In this document: piece after piece, positions 26,801 to 37,943 of the stretch
Layout: every line of letters begins with the position of its first letter
Numbering within the stretch: position 1 is the first letter of the stretch
Made by a program: the position numbers and the translations under genes
Origin: Juglans regia
Lineage: Eukaryota > Streptophyta > Magnoliopsida > Fagales > Juglandaceae
NCBI RefSeq assembly: GCF_001411555.2
Contig: NC_049910.1
Location: 34,883,250-34,947,249 of the forward strand
Length of the DNA: 64,000 nucleotides
Direction: 5' to 3'
Notes under the pieces: model-generated
Databases searched by the model: none
Seen by the model: only the letters and a program-made list of their open reading frames with translations
What the model was told of the DNA's origin: nothing

Positions 26801-29800
26801 GAATATAGATAAAAAGTATGTTGGCATATTAGAAAGAGTACTTTTGATTAGAGTGATCATACCACCTTTCGAAAGATACAATCTTTTCCAACCTGCCAAT
26901 CTGCATTCAATCTTCTCAATCACTGTATCCCAAATTGATATAGACATTGCAATTGCCCCCAAGGGAAGACCAAGGTAATTCATGGGAAGAGAGGAAACCT
27001 TACATCCAAGGAAACCTTAATTATGTAGTTATGTAATTAAGGTAGGGAGGTGAGAACTTGATCTACCAAAAATTCTTGGTTGCAAGGTGAAAACTCTTTC
27101 CAAGAAATATCAGGGCCTGCCTCACTATTCATCTTAAAAAGCAAAAGCTGTGTGGGACATGGTGATTGTGAAGATGGAACAAGAGTTGATGGATTGAAAA
27201 AGACTTTGCTGTAAGGTGGAAGTGCCAAGAGCACTTTGTCAAGCTTGCCAACATTTCCCATCTTTTCTTTGCATGTCACTATGCCAAAAATAGACTTAAG
27301 AAATTACAAAGAGATTTTCTTTGGCATTGTTTACAAGATTATATTACTTTCCCTTAACAAAAATGAGGTTTGAGAATTAGAAGGCTTCGTTCTTCCAAGC
27401 AGCTTTATTGGGTAACTGGTTTGGTAGTGTAAGAAGGAACGATATTATCCTAGGAGGCAAGCGGTGGACTAAAAGTATGGTGTGGGGATGGGATCATGGT
27501 GCTCTACTTAAGTTGTAGGCACCTATGGAGTGGGTTTATGGAAGAATAACTGTAGAGGATCCGGGATTCCTTGAGGAGATTGGAAAGGAGCCACATCACT
27601 CAGGTAAGATTTTTCGCGATGTCTTGTGTGGGGAGGTTTTGGTAGAATGCATATTTTCTAGATTCTTAGGAGAAAGAAGATAGGGAAGCAATGGTTGTTG
27701 ATTATATGAGGATGGTATTTCTACTGCATTCCAATATCTTGTAGGGCAGGTCAAGCTTAGATTTGGAGCCATTAGTTTCTAGATTTGATGTATGCTTCCA
27801 ATATTTGTGGTCCTATGAGGTAAGGATTCAAGCCCGTCATCAAAGAATGATATGAGGTTAAAACTTTATATAGGGTGCTAAGGCAAGGGCAGCTGTAGTG
27901 TCACCTCCAAGGTCACCATCATTGCAAAAACCGAAACATTGAGTTCCCATTAAGTAAAACCTGATTAATATTAACGTAATGTATACAAACAACCTCATGT
28001 TTCATTTTGGACTTCTATGTATGTATTATTAGTTAGTTGATTTTTCTTGAATTGGTCTGCAGATTCGGTTAACTCTCAGTCAAGCCCCATGTCTTTTGGG
28101 CCAATACAGTTCCCTGAGGAACATTATATGGAAGAAATCTCTCATAGGTGTTTGAGAGGGCAATCCCCCACCAGGACAGAAGCAACTCTGGTTAAGAATA
28201 GCTGCTAGATAAAACACTGTTTAATGGGAATAAATTGTACGTGGTCAGGAGGACAAGAAAGGTAAACCACTCCATGTAGTTTTAGCTATCTTTTCTTCAT
28301 AACTTTCGTTACTAATATAAACATGGGATTTCAAAAAAAAAGTTTAATTAAAACTACAAAATGAAATGAGAAGTTGATAATTTACTTGTCAGAACACATG
28401 TGTGATAACCACCACATGAAACTTCTTCTGAATATGGCAGTTTGCTAATCTTGAACCGTGCTGTTGCATCATCCCCATCCCCAACGCCCTGAATTAATTT
28501 CCATTGAGAAATAAATAGTAAAGATATGATTGAGAATTGACCAAAGAGTTAAAGAAACTATGAATACAAAGATCAATATAAAAACAAAATCCGGGACTAA
28601 CCACTTTATATGCCACTTTTTCACCAAATATAAAAACACAGCCATTTTCTGCAAAATTTTAAAGGGAAAAGGGGAGGGGGGGGGCACAAAAGCAGATGAT
28701 TCAACAGGACATTTTAAATGAGGTCAAAGCTTCACCACAAAAAACCATTGAGTCATAATAAAGGTCAACAAAATACCATCAATACATGCCGAATGCAGCA
28801 ACCCAGCAGCTACGTTTTTAACCTACATCCATCAATAATTACGCTAAAAACCACAATTATTAGTGAAAAAGTGACATTGATTTAGATACAAAAGATTAAT
28901 CATGAACTGAAACTTCAAGCAAATAATACCTTAATCCCCTCGAGATTCTTGATAAGCCTCGGTGTGTATTCGCTGCACAAAGAAATGATATATTTGTACA
29001 TCAAAACAAATGAATTTGAGCAGCATAGACTCTTCCTCAAAGGAGTTGTATTGATGTTAAAGCCTAATGTGTTTATCAGATTCAAAAACTTGATTGTGAA
29101 GGAGGGAGCTCACCATACATCTCAAGGTGAACCTTCACAACCTCAAATCTAAATTGGAGAGCTTATCGTTAATAGAGGAGACTTTTGGAGACAAATATGA
29201 AGGTCAGTCAGCTTAAGCAAGGGGACAAGAATATGAAGTTATTCCATATATTTATGTCCAATAAAATAGGAGAGCTTATCATTATTAGAGGAGACTTTTG
29301 GAGACAAATATGAGGGAGTTGGCTTGAGCAAGGGGACAAGAACAATATTGTATGCTTGTGTCCCATAAAGAGCAAATCTCATCCCGAATTTGGTACTTAC
29401 TAGCACTCCTTTCTACAATGAGGAGAGGTGAGAGAATCTAGTACTACGAGAAACAGCCAATACAAAAAGATTTTTTGTTTTTATTGGCACCGTGTGTCTG
29501 AGAATAGCATCCCGACTAATCCTGGGGGTGCACAGGTCCTTGGCAAGGAGTTAACCAATACAAAAAGTTATAGTGGTAACCCTGGGTATCGTCTTCTGTT
29601 GTGCATTGATGACGTAAATTAGGGGTAGTTGGAGAGGCTGCCTGACATAAAAAAAAAAAAAAAAGGAACCACAGTTTGTGTATATTTGCAAAAAGTTTGA
29701 CTGCATAGTGCCCAGAAATTGTGAGAAGACTGTGGTTGACCTTAGAACCACAGTTCTCAAAACCCTTGATGTCTGGATGTGTTGACTCTGAATAGTTCCG

Positions 29801-32800
29801 GCTTCTCCAGTTATTTAGATTTTAGGTGCATTGCTTTCTTTCTTCTCCCTAGTTGGGTGCTTTCTCTTGCACTAATTTTTTTTTTTTTTTTTTAAAAAAA
29901 AAATTGGTGCACTCTCTTGCAGACATCCTATGTACCTGGGTTCCACTCCCTTTGTGCTTTTAATAAAATTGATTTTTTTTCTTACATGTAAGAAATTAGA
30001 AAATGCAGTAAAAGCAAACTATCATATGAGCAATCCATGTATAGAGGGAGTAAAGGACATTCTTTCTTGGCTCTACCACCAAAGATTCCCTATCTTCAAA
30101 GGCCTGTGCATCCTGCTCTCCCCAAAATTCCAAATACACCACAGAAACAAAAAGGGTCCAGCATCTGCACTACTCATCAAAAGTAAATAAAGTATTGTTC
30201 AGGAAGAAAGAATGAAAGAAAGAACGAAAGAAATTACAACCTGTTGCTTTTGAAGAACCCAAAAACGCTTGATTCATGGCCATGACCAAGTCTTCCAGAA
30301 CCTCCTAGCCCCCAACTTAAAGCCTCACCACCATCTGATGGAGAATTTAAACAACAAGCATGATGCGGGGGTTTACAATAAAGAGAGGGAAGAAAATAGA
30401 GTATTTGCCACCAAAGATCTGGCAAGGTGTGAGTGGCAGCCTTGCATTATAGGTAGTGGCATTGGATGGGGGTGATGGTGGTGTGGTAGAGGGTTTTGCA
30501 GTGCATAATGGGTAGTGATTTCAAAAATCCAATGACAGTAGTAATGGGCTGGCAATGACTGAAAATGGGGATTTTAGTGACAAAGGGTAGAAGTGGTATG
30601 GGAGAAGGGTGAATATATATGCTTCTTTCTTCCCCAATTTCTCAATTAAAATTTTGGTTCTCATGTGTTTGGGAACCAAATTCCATCCACCCCCCCCCCC
30701 GGGGGGGTTTTGTGGAAATGTTTTTTTCCACATTTTGCATTTTGTGTTAATGGAATAAACCAGTGTAATGGGAATGGGGAAATGGGATCCCACTTTCCCT
30801 TATGTCCACACCCATGTTGGATACATGAAATCCATCTCCATTCCCAATGAACAAAGAGAAGCTTGTAGTTGTGACTTTGTTTGCTTTTTACATATAAATT
30901 ATGCTTGTTCACTGTTTCCTCAACCTGCACCCATCACCCCACAACCCACCTCTTTGCCATCACAGTTACCTTTAAGACCTCAGCTGTGTATCCTTTTATT
31001 TTCTATTTTCTTTCAAGCAATCAGAGGATAGTTTGCAGAGCTACAAGCATGAAGGTTGGCATTGGCTAGAATATTCCGATTTTCCAGGAGCTGTTCAAAA
31101 GAAATCCAAATAAAGTCTAAATCTCATAGGGCTGTGCAGCTAAAGAGCCCCTTGATGACACGCCTACTAGATTTGACAGTAGATTTGTTTTAGGCAAAGA
31201 TGCAATGCAAGTGAATTCTTATTGCATTCTTCTGGCAGCAGTGGTGACCACAGTGATGGTGATGGGAAGGTGAGAGTGAGAAAGTGGTGGCAACACTTAT
31301 AGTACTGGTTTTATTTCCTGTCTTCATTTCTGAGATTAACCAAACAAGAGAATAAAAGAAAGAAAAAAGGAAACATTTATTTTCACTTTCTTTGAGATTA
31401 TCCTACCTGTACATTGACAGGAATCACAACTTGGTAATGGATATTCCAAAAATGGAATCTCATCCCCGAATTTTCATTCCCATGAGTGAAACAGAGCTTA
31501 AAATAGAATCTAATTTTCTAAAACATTTCCAGTTCCATACCAGTAATAGCCACTGAGTGCTCTGAGCCCAGAGCTGCCATTTTAATGGTGATTCCATCCA
31601 AACACTCTACTTTAGTTGGTAGATGAACTGTTGCTGCTGCCCCTGCATATCAGTAAAACATATTCATTAATTCAAACAAGTACCTGTCACCTTTGAGTAA
31701 CAAAGCAACTGCTGCAGGAAAAAGCAGAAGAGATATATAATGACCAATGTTTGGCAACTAAATAATATCGCCTAGACCAGAAAAGTAATGGTTCGATTGT
31801 TACTTTTTCCAAGGCCCAGTTGCCCATTGGAGTTTTTCCCCCACATGTAGAGTTCTCCATCCACTATAGGAAATAGAAAAGAACAACAGGAATGTTAAAT
31901 GCAAAATCCACTTACAAAGGAATATTAAAAACAGGAAAAGAACCAAAAAAAATAGAGAGAGCTAATGGACACTAGAATTTTCCTAATCCAGATGATGTCA
32001 TGGTCATTGAATGCAAAATCCTTCAAAAAAAGGCTGCTAATGTGCATTCTATGATCAAAAGGGGTGACTTTTGCGTCCACAGAAGTGTTCAACCCTTTCA
32101 GATATCCAGGTCAAAGTAAAGAATGATTTACGCCTTTACAAGTAAACTTTTTTTTTAAGTAAACTTTAGAGAGAGCTAATGGACACTAGAATTTTCCTAA
32201 TCCAGATAATGTCATGGTCATTGAATGCAAAATCCTTCAAAAAAAGGCTGCTAATGTGCATTCTATGATCAAAAGGGGTGACTTTTGCGTCCACAGAAGT
32301 GTTCAACCCTTTCAGATATCCAGGTCAAAGTAAAGAATGACTTACGCCTTTACAAGTAAACTTTTTTTTTTTTGAGTGTGTGTGTGTTGGGGGGCAAAAA
32401 AAAGTACAAATTTGTATATTCAAGTTTCTGTGGATTGATATTTAGTTACAAAATGCAAAATCTCGTATAAGAACTAAGAACCATTTACGTCCAAAAGGGG
32501 AAGCAGTATAACATTAAAACAATTCAAATTTAAATTTATGCATATAAAAACATCCAGATAGTAAATTATTAAATGCAGTTGAATAAAACCATTAACAAGG
32601 AACCTTCTCTGAAACTGAAAGTGATCAAGGAGCTGTAAAAGAAATAATTCCTCATTGAATCCTCACACCAGCATTTCAAATGTTATGAAAATGCAACAAT
32701 TTTTTCCATCCCGTCTTAACCTTGCAGGAGCACTGTAGAACGCATATAACTAGCCAGCCCATTACAGGCAACTATAACTTCTGGACAACTCCTATTTTCA

Positions 32801-35617
32801 TCATGCCATCTTAAAATTAGTGTAAGTTTTGAAGAGTTTGACAATCACTCATCTACTATCAATTATGTGACATACTCTGCTAACAGAGCAAGATTTCAAA
32901 ATAAAAATCTTACATGTAATGCACCATTTAGAAACAAATGAACATCTACCTTCTTCCACAAGTATAACATTTCTAACACCATACCTGTAACAGCAGAAGA
33001 GTGATGATAACCAGCAGAAATTTGCACAATGTCTTTCTGAAGCCCAGAAACCTCAACTGGCTCCTGCAACAGAAAGGCAGGCAAATAACCAACCGCAAGA
33101 AACTCTATAAGCCATTAGTAATTATCTATGCACTCAACCACAGAAAACCCTGAGAATCTTATTTTTTACAACAACACAGCATAATTAAAACTTGAAGGTA
33201 TTCACATGAAATTTAATAGACAGACAAGATGTGCACAGCCCCCCCAACTGATGGTGATAAGATCACCTACTTCATGACAATGACTATGCCATCCCTACAT
33301 CGGGAATGTCTTGTCCCTAACACTCAATCTCTCGTGCATAGCAACACCCATGAGGAACACTCAGTAGTAGAGAAAAGCAGACACAGAGAGGAGAGCTGGA
33401 AAAGAAATTAGAAGAGAAATATGGGAGGGAAATTTCAGGGAACAATGAGATTAAAAGATGGTAACCCTAGAAGTGTGGCTCTAATATCATGTCAAGTGTA
33501 TAAATTATTAAACTTTGTCAAACATATATACTGTAAGAAAACATTTCAGCAGATTAGTGGCAGTTTGAGGGTGCAATGAGTCAAAAGTTGTAGTTTGCCG
33601 GCACAATTTATGATCATGTAAATTGGAAATCTCTTGTTGTATATGTTGAAGAGTTGTGGCATTGGGAAGAAATGTTGTAGCTAGATAGCCCTGTATTTGC
33701 TCAACGATGTTCTCAGTGTTGGTGATTGACACTCTCATAGGTTCTTCAATAGCACTCATGGCTTGAGATAGGGGGACCCTTTGTCTCCTATGCTTTTTGT
33801 CATAGTTACGGAGGCCATTAAAATTATCTCTTCTACAATGAGCAGGGGTCGTTTATCAGGATTTATGTAGAGTCAAGGCACAGTGACAGGATCATTTTTT
33901 CTCATCTTCTGTTTGTGGATGATACTTTGATTTTTTTTTTAGCAAACCCGGATCACCTTCTTTATTTGCATTGTTTGTTCGGTTATTCCTATTTTGAAGC
34001 ATTCTCTGGGCTGAAAATCAATTTGGCTAAATGCAAATCGCAACTTGTTGTTAATATCAAGAATGTGGATAATTTGGTAAGTATTCTTGGTTGCAGAGCT
34101 TTTCATTTGCCTACGACATGTCTCAATCTTCCTTTAGGATCTCTCTTCAAAGCCCTATCAGTTTGGGATGATATTTTTGAAAAAAAGGAGAATTCGATTA
34201 ATTGAGAGAGAGAGAACTGCTGTAACCTTTTTAGATTGTGAAAAGTCAATGGCAGATATCAAGGGATCCCTTTTAAACACCCTTTACCTTTGGATGTCTG
34301 CTTATAACTATTTTCTATCTCTAACTTCCAGAACTTTCTCACATAAAAAATAAAAAACTTCCAGAACTTTCTTTATCTTTGTTTCTTAGAACAATGGTAT
34401 TACTTATATAAAAGGGCAACATAAGTGTTACTTATATAAAAAATAATAACATTAAGTGTAGAAAAATCTATAATAATAATTTTATTCCCAACTGAATAAA
34501 GAGCTAGGTAAACAAAATTAACCAACTAGGCAAAGAGGTCAAGAAACCATACAGTAGCATAACTTTTATTCTGTGAGATGCCGAGCTGTCCGAAATCATT
34601 AAGACCGGTGGCAAAAACACGGCCAGATTCTGTCAGAGGATAAATTATAAGCTTCTATCCTTACACCACCAATAATCTTCACAATCCATCACTTTTATGA
34701 TGGAATAGAATTCTTCAAAAGATAAACAGCATGAAAGATTAAGTACAAAAACATGCACACCAACACGCACAGTGCTTGTGCGCACATGCACCAGCATATG
34801 CACACACCTATGTATACTGCCGAACCAGAAAAATGTGTGCTACCATATAGCTTTATATTAGCTAAGTTCAAAAGTTGAAAATAAGCAAACTCGAACTGCT
34901 GACAGGGTAAATTTGCCAAGCCCCCCCCCCCCCCCCCCAAAACTACTGATTCTACCATCCAATGGTTGATAATAACTCCCCCAAACACAGCTTACAACTC
35001 TGATCATACTGTGCTCTCCAATGTGCAACTCTTCTCAAAATCTGAGAAGGTGCTGAGTTGGATTCCAATTCAAACTAATGATTGCTGTGATTCCAGAGTA
35101 TCCAGCCACAAGACAACCAGGAATGGAGAGCTTCCCCCTTTTTGTGCCAGAGTCTTTGGTGTGTGTGTGTGTGTGTGTGTAGGAAGCATAGCTTTCATTA
35201 ATTTTCAATTGATCAAAAAATGTGATCGGGTTACTGGGTTACAGGTTAGGGCGCTCAGTTCATTGCCAGAGCCTATCAATTGCAACAGAGTTTAAACAAA
35301 TAAATTTTTTTTTATGAGTAAATGAGAATAGCAGAAAAAGGAATCAAGTTAGGAGGACCTGTTAAGAATAGAGTGTGAGCACCGCCACAGGAGATTGCTC
35401 TAAGGTTTTGGCCTCGGAACGCAGAGCAGATAGCAGGCCTCCACTGAGAGTCCAAGCTCCCAAGCCCAAGCCTCCCGTAGTCTCCATTACCCCACACCGC
35501 TGCGAACCTTGTTCCCGATGCTTCACTTGATATCCATCTTCCAAATATCCCAATCCCGATCGCTGTTATCGTATCAAATCTCCGAATAATTCTGCATCCG
35601 CAACTTCTACTCCACAT
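14836..35617 (-). CDS. RUG3: RCC1-repeat protein, RUG3 type, probably mitochondrial
   Basis: Fifteen coding exons join in phase to a 422-residue protein. Exons (minus strand): 35617-35359, 34629-34553, 33063-32985, 31863-31804, 31642-31541, 30334-30241, 28972-28930, 28822-28777, 28648-28602, 28488-28386, 17951-17897, 17775-17709, 17271-17235, 15505-15426, 14955-14836 (TAA 14838-14836). All introns are GT-AG. RCC1 blades are clear: [13 protein letters not shown] (residues 41-53), [65 protein letters not shown], plus repeated SCGxxHT motifs. The first 40 residues are rich in Arg, Ile and Ser with no acidic residue before position 32, fitting a mitochondrial presequence. In Arabidopsis RUG3 supports nad2 splicing and complex I assembly. 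ATG 35617 was chosen because the frame upstream offers no other ATG. The UVR8-like family is the alternative, but the C-terminal exons fit RUG3 better. No frameshift or stop was seen. Confidence 0.92.
15506..17234 (-). other. RUG3 intron 13
   Basis: 1,729-bp intron between exons 13 and 14. It carries a complete hAT MITE at 16004-16656; the remainder is ordinary AT-rich intron sequence. Confidence 0.8.
16004..16656 (+). mobile_element. Non-autonomous hAT element, copy 1
   Basis: Starts TAGGGGTGTAACCGG and ends TTACACCCCTA, terminal inverted repeats of the Ac-like type. Dense CCGGTCCGGTT motifs near both ends resemble the subterminal transposase-binding repeats of Ac/Ds. Flanks ATGAACAA and TTGAACAA are an 8-bp target duplication with one mismatch, the hAT signature. 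The AT-rich core has no coding capacity. The element at 22217-22841 is the same family in the opposite orientation. Confidence 0.85.
17482..17638 (-). mobile_element. 5'-truncated LINE end in RUG3 intron 12
   Basis: The poly(A) end appears as a T run at 17482-17490 and the body matches the 3' end of the LINE at 22039-22200 (CCAAGTACACAAGAT-like core). It is flanked by ATTTTCCTCTTTAAG (17467-17481) and ATTTTCCTCTTAAG (17639-17652), a target duplication from target-primed insertion. Confidence 0.8.
18055..19931 (-). mobile_element. Solo gypsy-type LTR
   Basis: On the minus strand it starts TGTAAGGACTTATCCC and ends GGGGTGTTACA, the canonical TG...CA form. It is flanked by the 5-bp duplication AAAAG (18050-18054 and 19932-19936). 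No internal region or second LTR is present, so it is a recombination product. A MITE of the family seen at 20570-21457 is nested at about 18368-18692. The left edge is only 103 bp upstream of the exon 11 acceptor. Confidence 0.85.
18368..18692. mobile_element. MITE nested in the solo LTR
   Basis: Shares long blocks with 20570-21457, for example GTGGGTCCCATTGAGAGTAT and TAGTGATAAATATTATAG. The two ends carry similar GAATGTTTGTGAATAGTTATG-like blocks in the same orientation rather than clean inverted repeats. Confidence 0.55.
20570..21457. mobile_element. 888-bp MITE with AT-rich tandem repeats
   Basis: Left end AGGGTACGTTTGG and right end CCAAACATAGCCT are imperfect inverted repeats. The middle (about 20740-21310) is a tandem array based on TAGTGATAAATATTATAG and TGATTTTATTTTTTATTTAT. 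No coding capacity. Confidence 0.65.
22217..22841 (-). mobile_element. Non-autonomous hAT element, copy 2
   Basis: Starts TAGGGGTGTAAACTC and ends TTACACCCCTA, with CCGG-rich subterminal repeats. Flanks GTCCTGAG and GTCCTGAC are an 8-bp target duplication with one mismatch. The sequence is the reverse complement of 16004-16656, nearly identical across the AT-rich core apart from a gap of about 55 bp. It is inserted in the 3' part of the LINE. Confidence 0.87.
23294..23628. mobile_element. Small hAT-like element of a second family
   Basis: Terminal inverted repeats read about CATTGTTTTAAATACCG on the left and the inverse of CAAAGTTTTGAATATCG on the right, followed inside by GTACCGG motifs. 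Flanks GTGTGAGA and GTGTGAGG are an 8-bp duplication with one mismatch. Inserted in the LINE zinc-knuckle region. Confidence 0.7.
23801..26266 (+). mobile_element. 2.47-kb hAT transposon with decayed transposase
   Basis: Ends TAGGGGTGA and TCACCCCTA are flanked by a perfect 8-bp duplication GTTCCATT (23793-23800 and 26267-26274). Subterminal GGTCCGGTCC motifs resemble those of the two small TAGGGGTG elements in this gene. Remains of a transposase gene lie inside at 24315-25167. Inserted in the minus-strand LINE. Confidence 0.9.
24315..25167 (+). pseudogene. hAT transposase C-terminal remnant
   Basis: The plus-strand reading contains [15 protein letters not shown] and, after in-frame stops, the hATC dimerisation region: [19 protein letters not shown], then a V-x-STFS motif and [19 protein letters not shown]. 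At least three stops interrupt it (near 24672, 24832 and 25076), and the N-terminal BED zinc finger and most of the catalytic domain are absent. Non-functional. Confidence 0.82.
27280..27570 (+). mobile_element. LINE reverse transcriptase fragment
   Basis: The plus-strand reading gives [14 protein letters not shown] and, after frameshifts, [11 protein letters not shown] and [16 protein letters not shown] pieces, matching the region after the RT domain in plant L1 elements. Opposite orientation to the LINE at 22039-27030. Boundaries unclear. Confidence 0.5.
27874..28147 (+). pseudogene. Two exon-like fragments of an unidentified gene
   Basis: Plus-strand 27874-27953 follows a TATATAG acceptor-like site and reads [20 protein letters not shown] before a stop. 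Plus-strand 28063-28147 follows TGGTCTGCAG and reads [20 protein letters not shown], then HYMEEISHR, up to a GTGTTT donor. The bias looks like genuine protein coding, not transposon. I do not recognise the parent gene. They are antisense to RUG3, out of phase with each other and carry a stop, so a captured or retained gene fragment is likely. Confidence 0.4.
29156..29343. repeat. Direct repeat pair in RUG3 intron 6
   Basis: Copy 1 (29156-29232) and copy 2 (29269-29343) share GGAGAGCTTATC, AGAGGAGACTTTTGGAGACA and CAAGGGGACAAGAA in the same order. A local duplication about 113 bp apart. Confidence 0.7.
31953..32375. repeat. 214-bp tandem duplication in RUG3 intron 3
   Basis: Copy 1 is 31953-32166 and copy 2 starts at 32167. 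Both begin TAGAGAGAGCTAATGGACAC and end in AAGTAAACTTTTTTT. I see only a few substitutions (for example GATGATGTC to GATAATGTC), so the duplication is recent. Neither copy touches an exon. Confidence 0.9.
33760..34250 (+). mobile_element. LINE reverse transcriptase fragment in RUG3 intron 2
   Basis: The plus-strand reading contains [11 protein letters not shown] (the catalytic YxDD-type motif of plant L1 RT, here FVDD), [31 protein letters not shown] and [20 protein letters not shown]. Stops and frameshifts are present. Antisense to RUG3; ends not determined. Confidence 0.75.
34921..34938 (-). repeat. 18-bp C run (G run in the RUG3 transcript)
   Basis: Uninterrupted run of 18 C on the plus strand inside RUG3 intron 1, hence G18 in the pre-mRNA, about 290 nt before the exon 2 acceptor. 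Confidence 0.9.
35157..35180. repeat. (GT)n microsatellite
   Basis: About eleven GT units in RUG3 intron 1. Confidence 0.85.
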
Positions 35618-37943
35618 AACTTTCTCAGAAATTTGCCACGACCTGAACGAAATGAGAATTGAGAGGTGTGTTCGTTTGAAAAACGAGCAACAAGGCAACA
35701 AAGGGCAGCAACTAACGGCTCAAAGCGCTGCAACGTCATTCGCAGGAGGAAAATGCTTTCCAATTAGCCTACCAAATATGCCCTTCTTCTTCTTCTTCTT
35801 CTTCTTCTTCTTCTTCTTCTCTCTCCTAAGAACACTCTCATTAGATTAGTTAAAATTAAAATATATTTTTTATAAATACAAAATGAATTTAGTATTTAGC
35901 TATTACATTCACATAAGTTTCTATATTGGAATAGTCATTTTTTCATTATATGACAATAAAATAATATAAGATGAATTTAACTTTAACTATTCACATCAAA
36001 TTTCTAAATTGGATTATCCATTTATTCATTATATAGTAATGAGTAATTAATAATTTTGAAATTTTTTTAATTATGAATTTATTTTATTTTATCATATTTT
36101 ACTATTCATAATATTATATATTAATTAGTAATTGTATTCTAATTATATTTTTTTAATTGTTATTTAAAATGGAGAGATAAATAATTAATATTAAAAAGAG
36201 AGAAATAAATAAAAAAGGATTTGATGAATGAATAGTGTGTTCCAAATTTAGAAATTAGTTTGGATATTACTGTAACTATTGGAATATAACTAATTCAATG
36301 TGAGCAATTTACTAATCTAATAGCTAAATTTTCATTGGATTTAGCTTTTACCTAATCCAATGAGAATCCAATAAATAAGTCATTTTTAGTATTTTTTTCC
36401 ACATTTTACTGATGTATTTGGTTAAAATAAATATTTTATATTAAAATAAATGACACAATCAATTTTATATTAAAATAAATGACACAATCAATCATATTAA
36501 TAGAATATATAAAAAATATATAAAAGTAACTGCACATAATATTTTTATTTTTTAATAGTTAAACAAATGATTACTAATAATTTTTTATTTTTTTATTTTC
36601 TTAATATATTTAAAATATGTTTAAAAAATAAATATAAAAAAGTATAATTACAATTTGATGGAAATATTTAAAAATGCAAAAAATCTATTCAGGACCGTAT
36701 GTTCACCAATTAGAAAGTTGCATGCTAGTTTTTAATTTTTTTTTTAATTAAAATGTTGTCCATTCGTTTCAAAATTTTATTAATCTCAATGGCATTGTTA
36801 TAATTCAAATGATTTTTATTTAATTTATTAGCTTATAAGGACATTTAAAATATACTACTCCACTATAATTGCATATAATAAAATATAAAATTAAGAGTAA
36901 TACCACTCTTTTAGAACTTAATTTTTTCACGAGAATGCTTTAGTAAGAAAGAAATTCGACAAAAATAGATTTATAAATTGACGTGATTATATTAGATTGT
37001 ATAATTACTTTTATTATAAAGTAAATCTAAAGTTCATATAAATTCATGTCAATTTATAAGTTTACTTTTATAAATTTTATTTGTGACTATAATACTTATA
37101 AAACTCGACGCTTTTAAGAAAAAAAATATTATTTAAATTTCCCTTACTTGCTATCTAAATTCCAATTTGAATAATTATTGCCACAACATCAATATTGTTT
37201 ATTGTTTATGCAAAGTTTTTTTGAAAAATGTGAACCCATCGTTAGAATTTATCAATGTTTCATGGAGAATTGGTGTTATTAAAGGGTACATAGGCCTTTA
37301 ATAAATCTCTCAAATATATTTTAGTCCAACAAGCATTCTACAAAGAAGAAAAAATGCCGATTTCTTTGGTAAAAGTTTTAACATCAATCTACTTTAAATT
37401 TCTCAATCATAGATTCATACATGAAAGTTCAAACACAACTAATTTCAGACAAACATGTTCAGCTGGTCCACTAATTTAGCAAACCAAATTTGAATATAAA
37501 TTTTAACTTATTAGGCTTAACCTCGACTGTCTTGAGCATCAAAACAATGTAATAAATAAACCACATTTATATATCTTAATGATCAACTTAGCTTTTTTCT
37601 CTCTTTATTTTTTCATTTTGATTAAGTAATGGGGTAGGGGAAGCTTGAACATTCCAAAATTTATAATGAAAATTTAACACAGAATTGCAACTTATTGACA
37701 TTGCAGTAATCGACACATCAAATCCTTCAAAGCTAAAGAACTATAATGAGGAAACTTTTTTTTTTTTTTATTGATCGATGGAACTATAATGAGGAAACTT
37801 GCAAAAGAAAAGAGACTTTTCAGTACATAAGAATGACCCTAACATGATAACAACATCATACAGTGCAAAATGAACCAGTTTCAAATCTCGGGCCATACTC
37901 GAAGGAGCAATCTCATTTCAACCATGTCAAGTGCATGCCAACA
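35618..37943. other. Spacer between RUG3 and the nucleotidyltransferase gene
   Basis: Contains the RUG3 promoter and leader. A (CTT)n tract at about 35780-35822 would be (GAA)n in the RUG3 5' UTR or proximal promoter. From 35840 to 37500 the sequence is very AT-rich with TTTATATTAAAATAAATGA repeated near 36430-36490. No gene seen. Confidence 0.5.

Larger units (their letters stand above)
22039..27030 (-). mobile_element. Decayed L1-type LINE split by three hAT insertions
   Basis: The poly(A) end is the T run at 22039-22051. On the minus strand, decayed pieces of the reverse transcriptase C-terminal part are at about 26700-27010 ([34 protein letters not shown]). The zinc-knuckle zf-RVT tail follows at about 22850-23290 and 23640-23800 ([14 protein letters not shown], a CLWK motif, [16 protein letters not shown]). 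Frameshifts and stops show it is dead. Interruptions: 22217-22841, 23294-23628 and 23801-26266. The 5' half is missing. Confidence 0.8.
17952..28385 (-). other. RUG3 intron 10, about 10.4 kb, filled with transposons
   Basis: All other RUG3 introns are 0.1-1.7 kb. This one contains a solo gypsy LTR (18055-19931), a long MITE (20570-21457), a minus-strand LINE (22039 to about 27030) broken by three hAT elements, a plus-strand LINE piece (about 27280-27570) and two exon-like fragments of an unrelated gene (27874-28147). Both flanking exons stay in phase: exon 10 ends with one base of a Ser codon that exon 11 completes. Confidence 0.88.

Noticed and set aside
30521..31069. Several overlapping ORFs around the C11G7 block
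   Set aside because: They are low complexity, run through RUG3 intron 5 and have no domain; the only coding exon nearby is 30334-30241.
35617..35701. 28-residue N-terminal extension of RUG3
   Set aside because: The extended frame starts at a TTG codon; the first ATG is at 35617.
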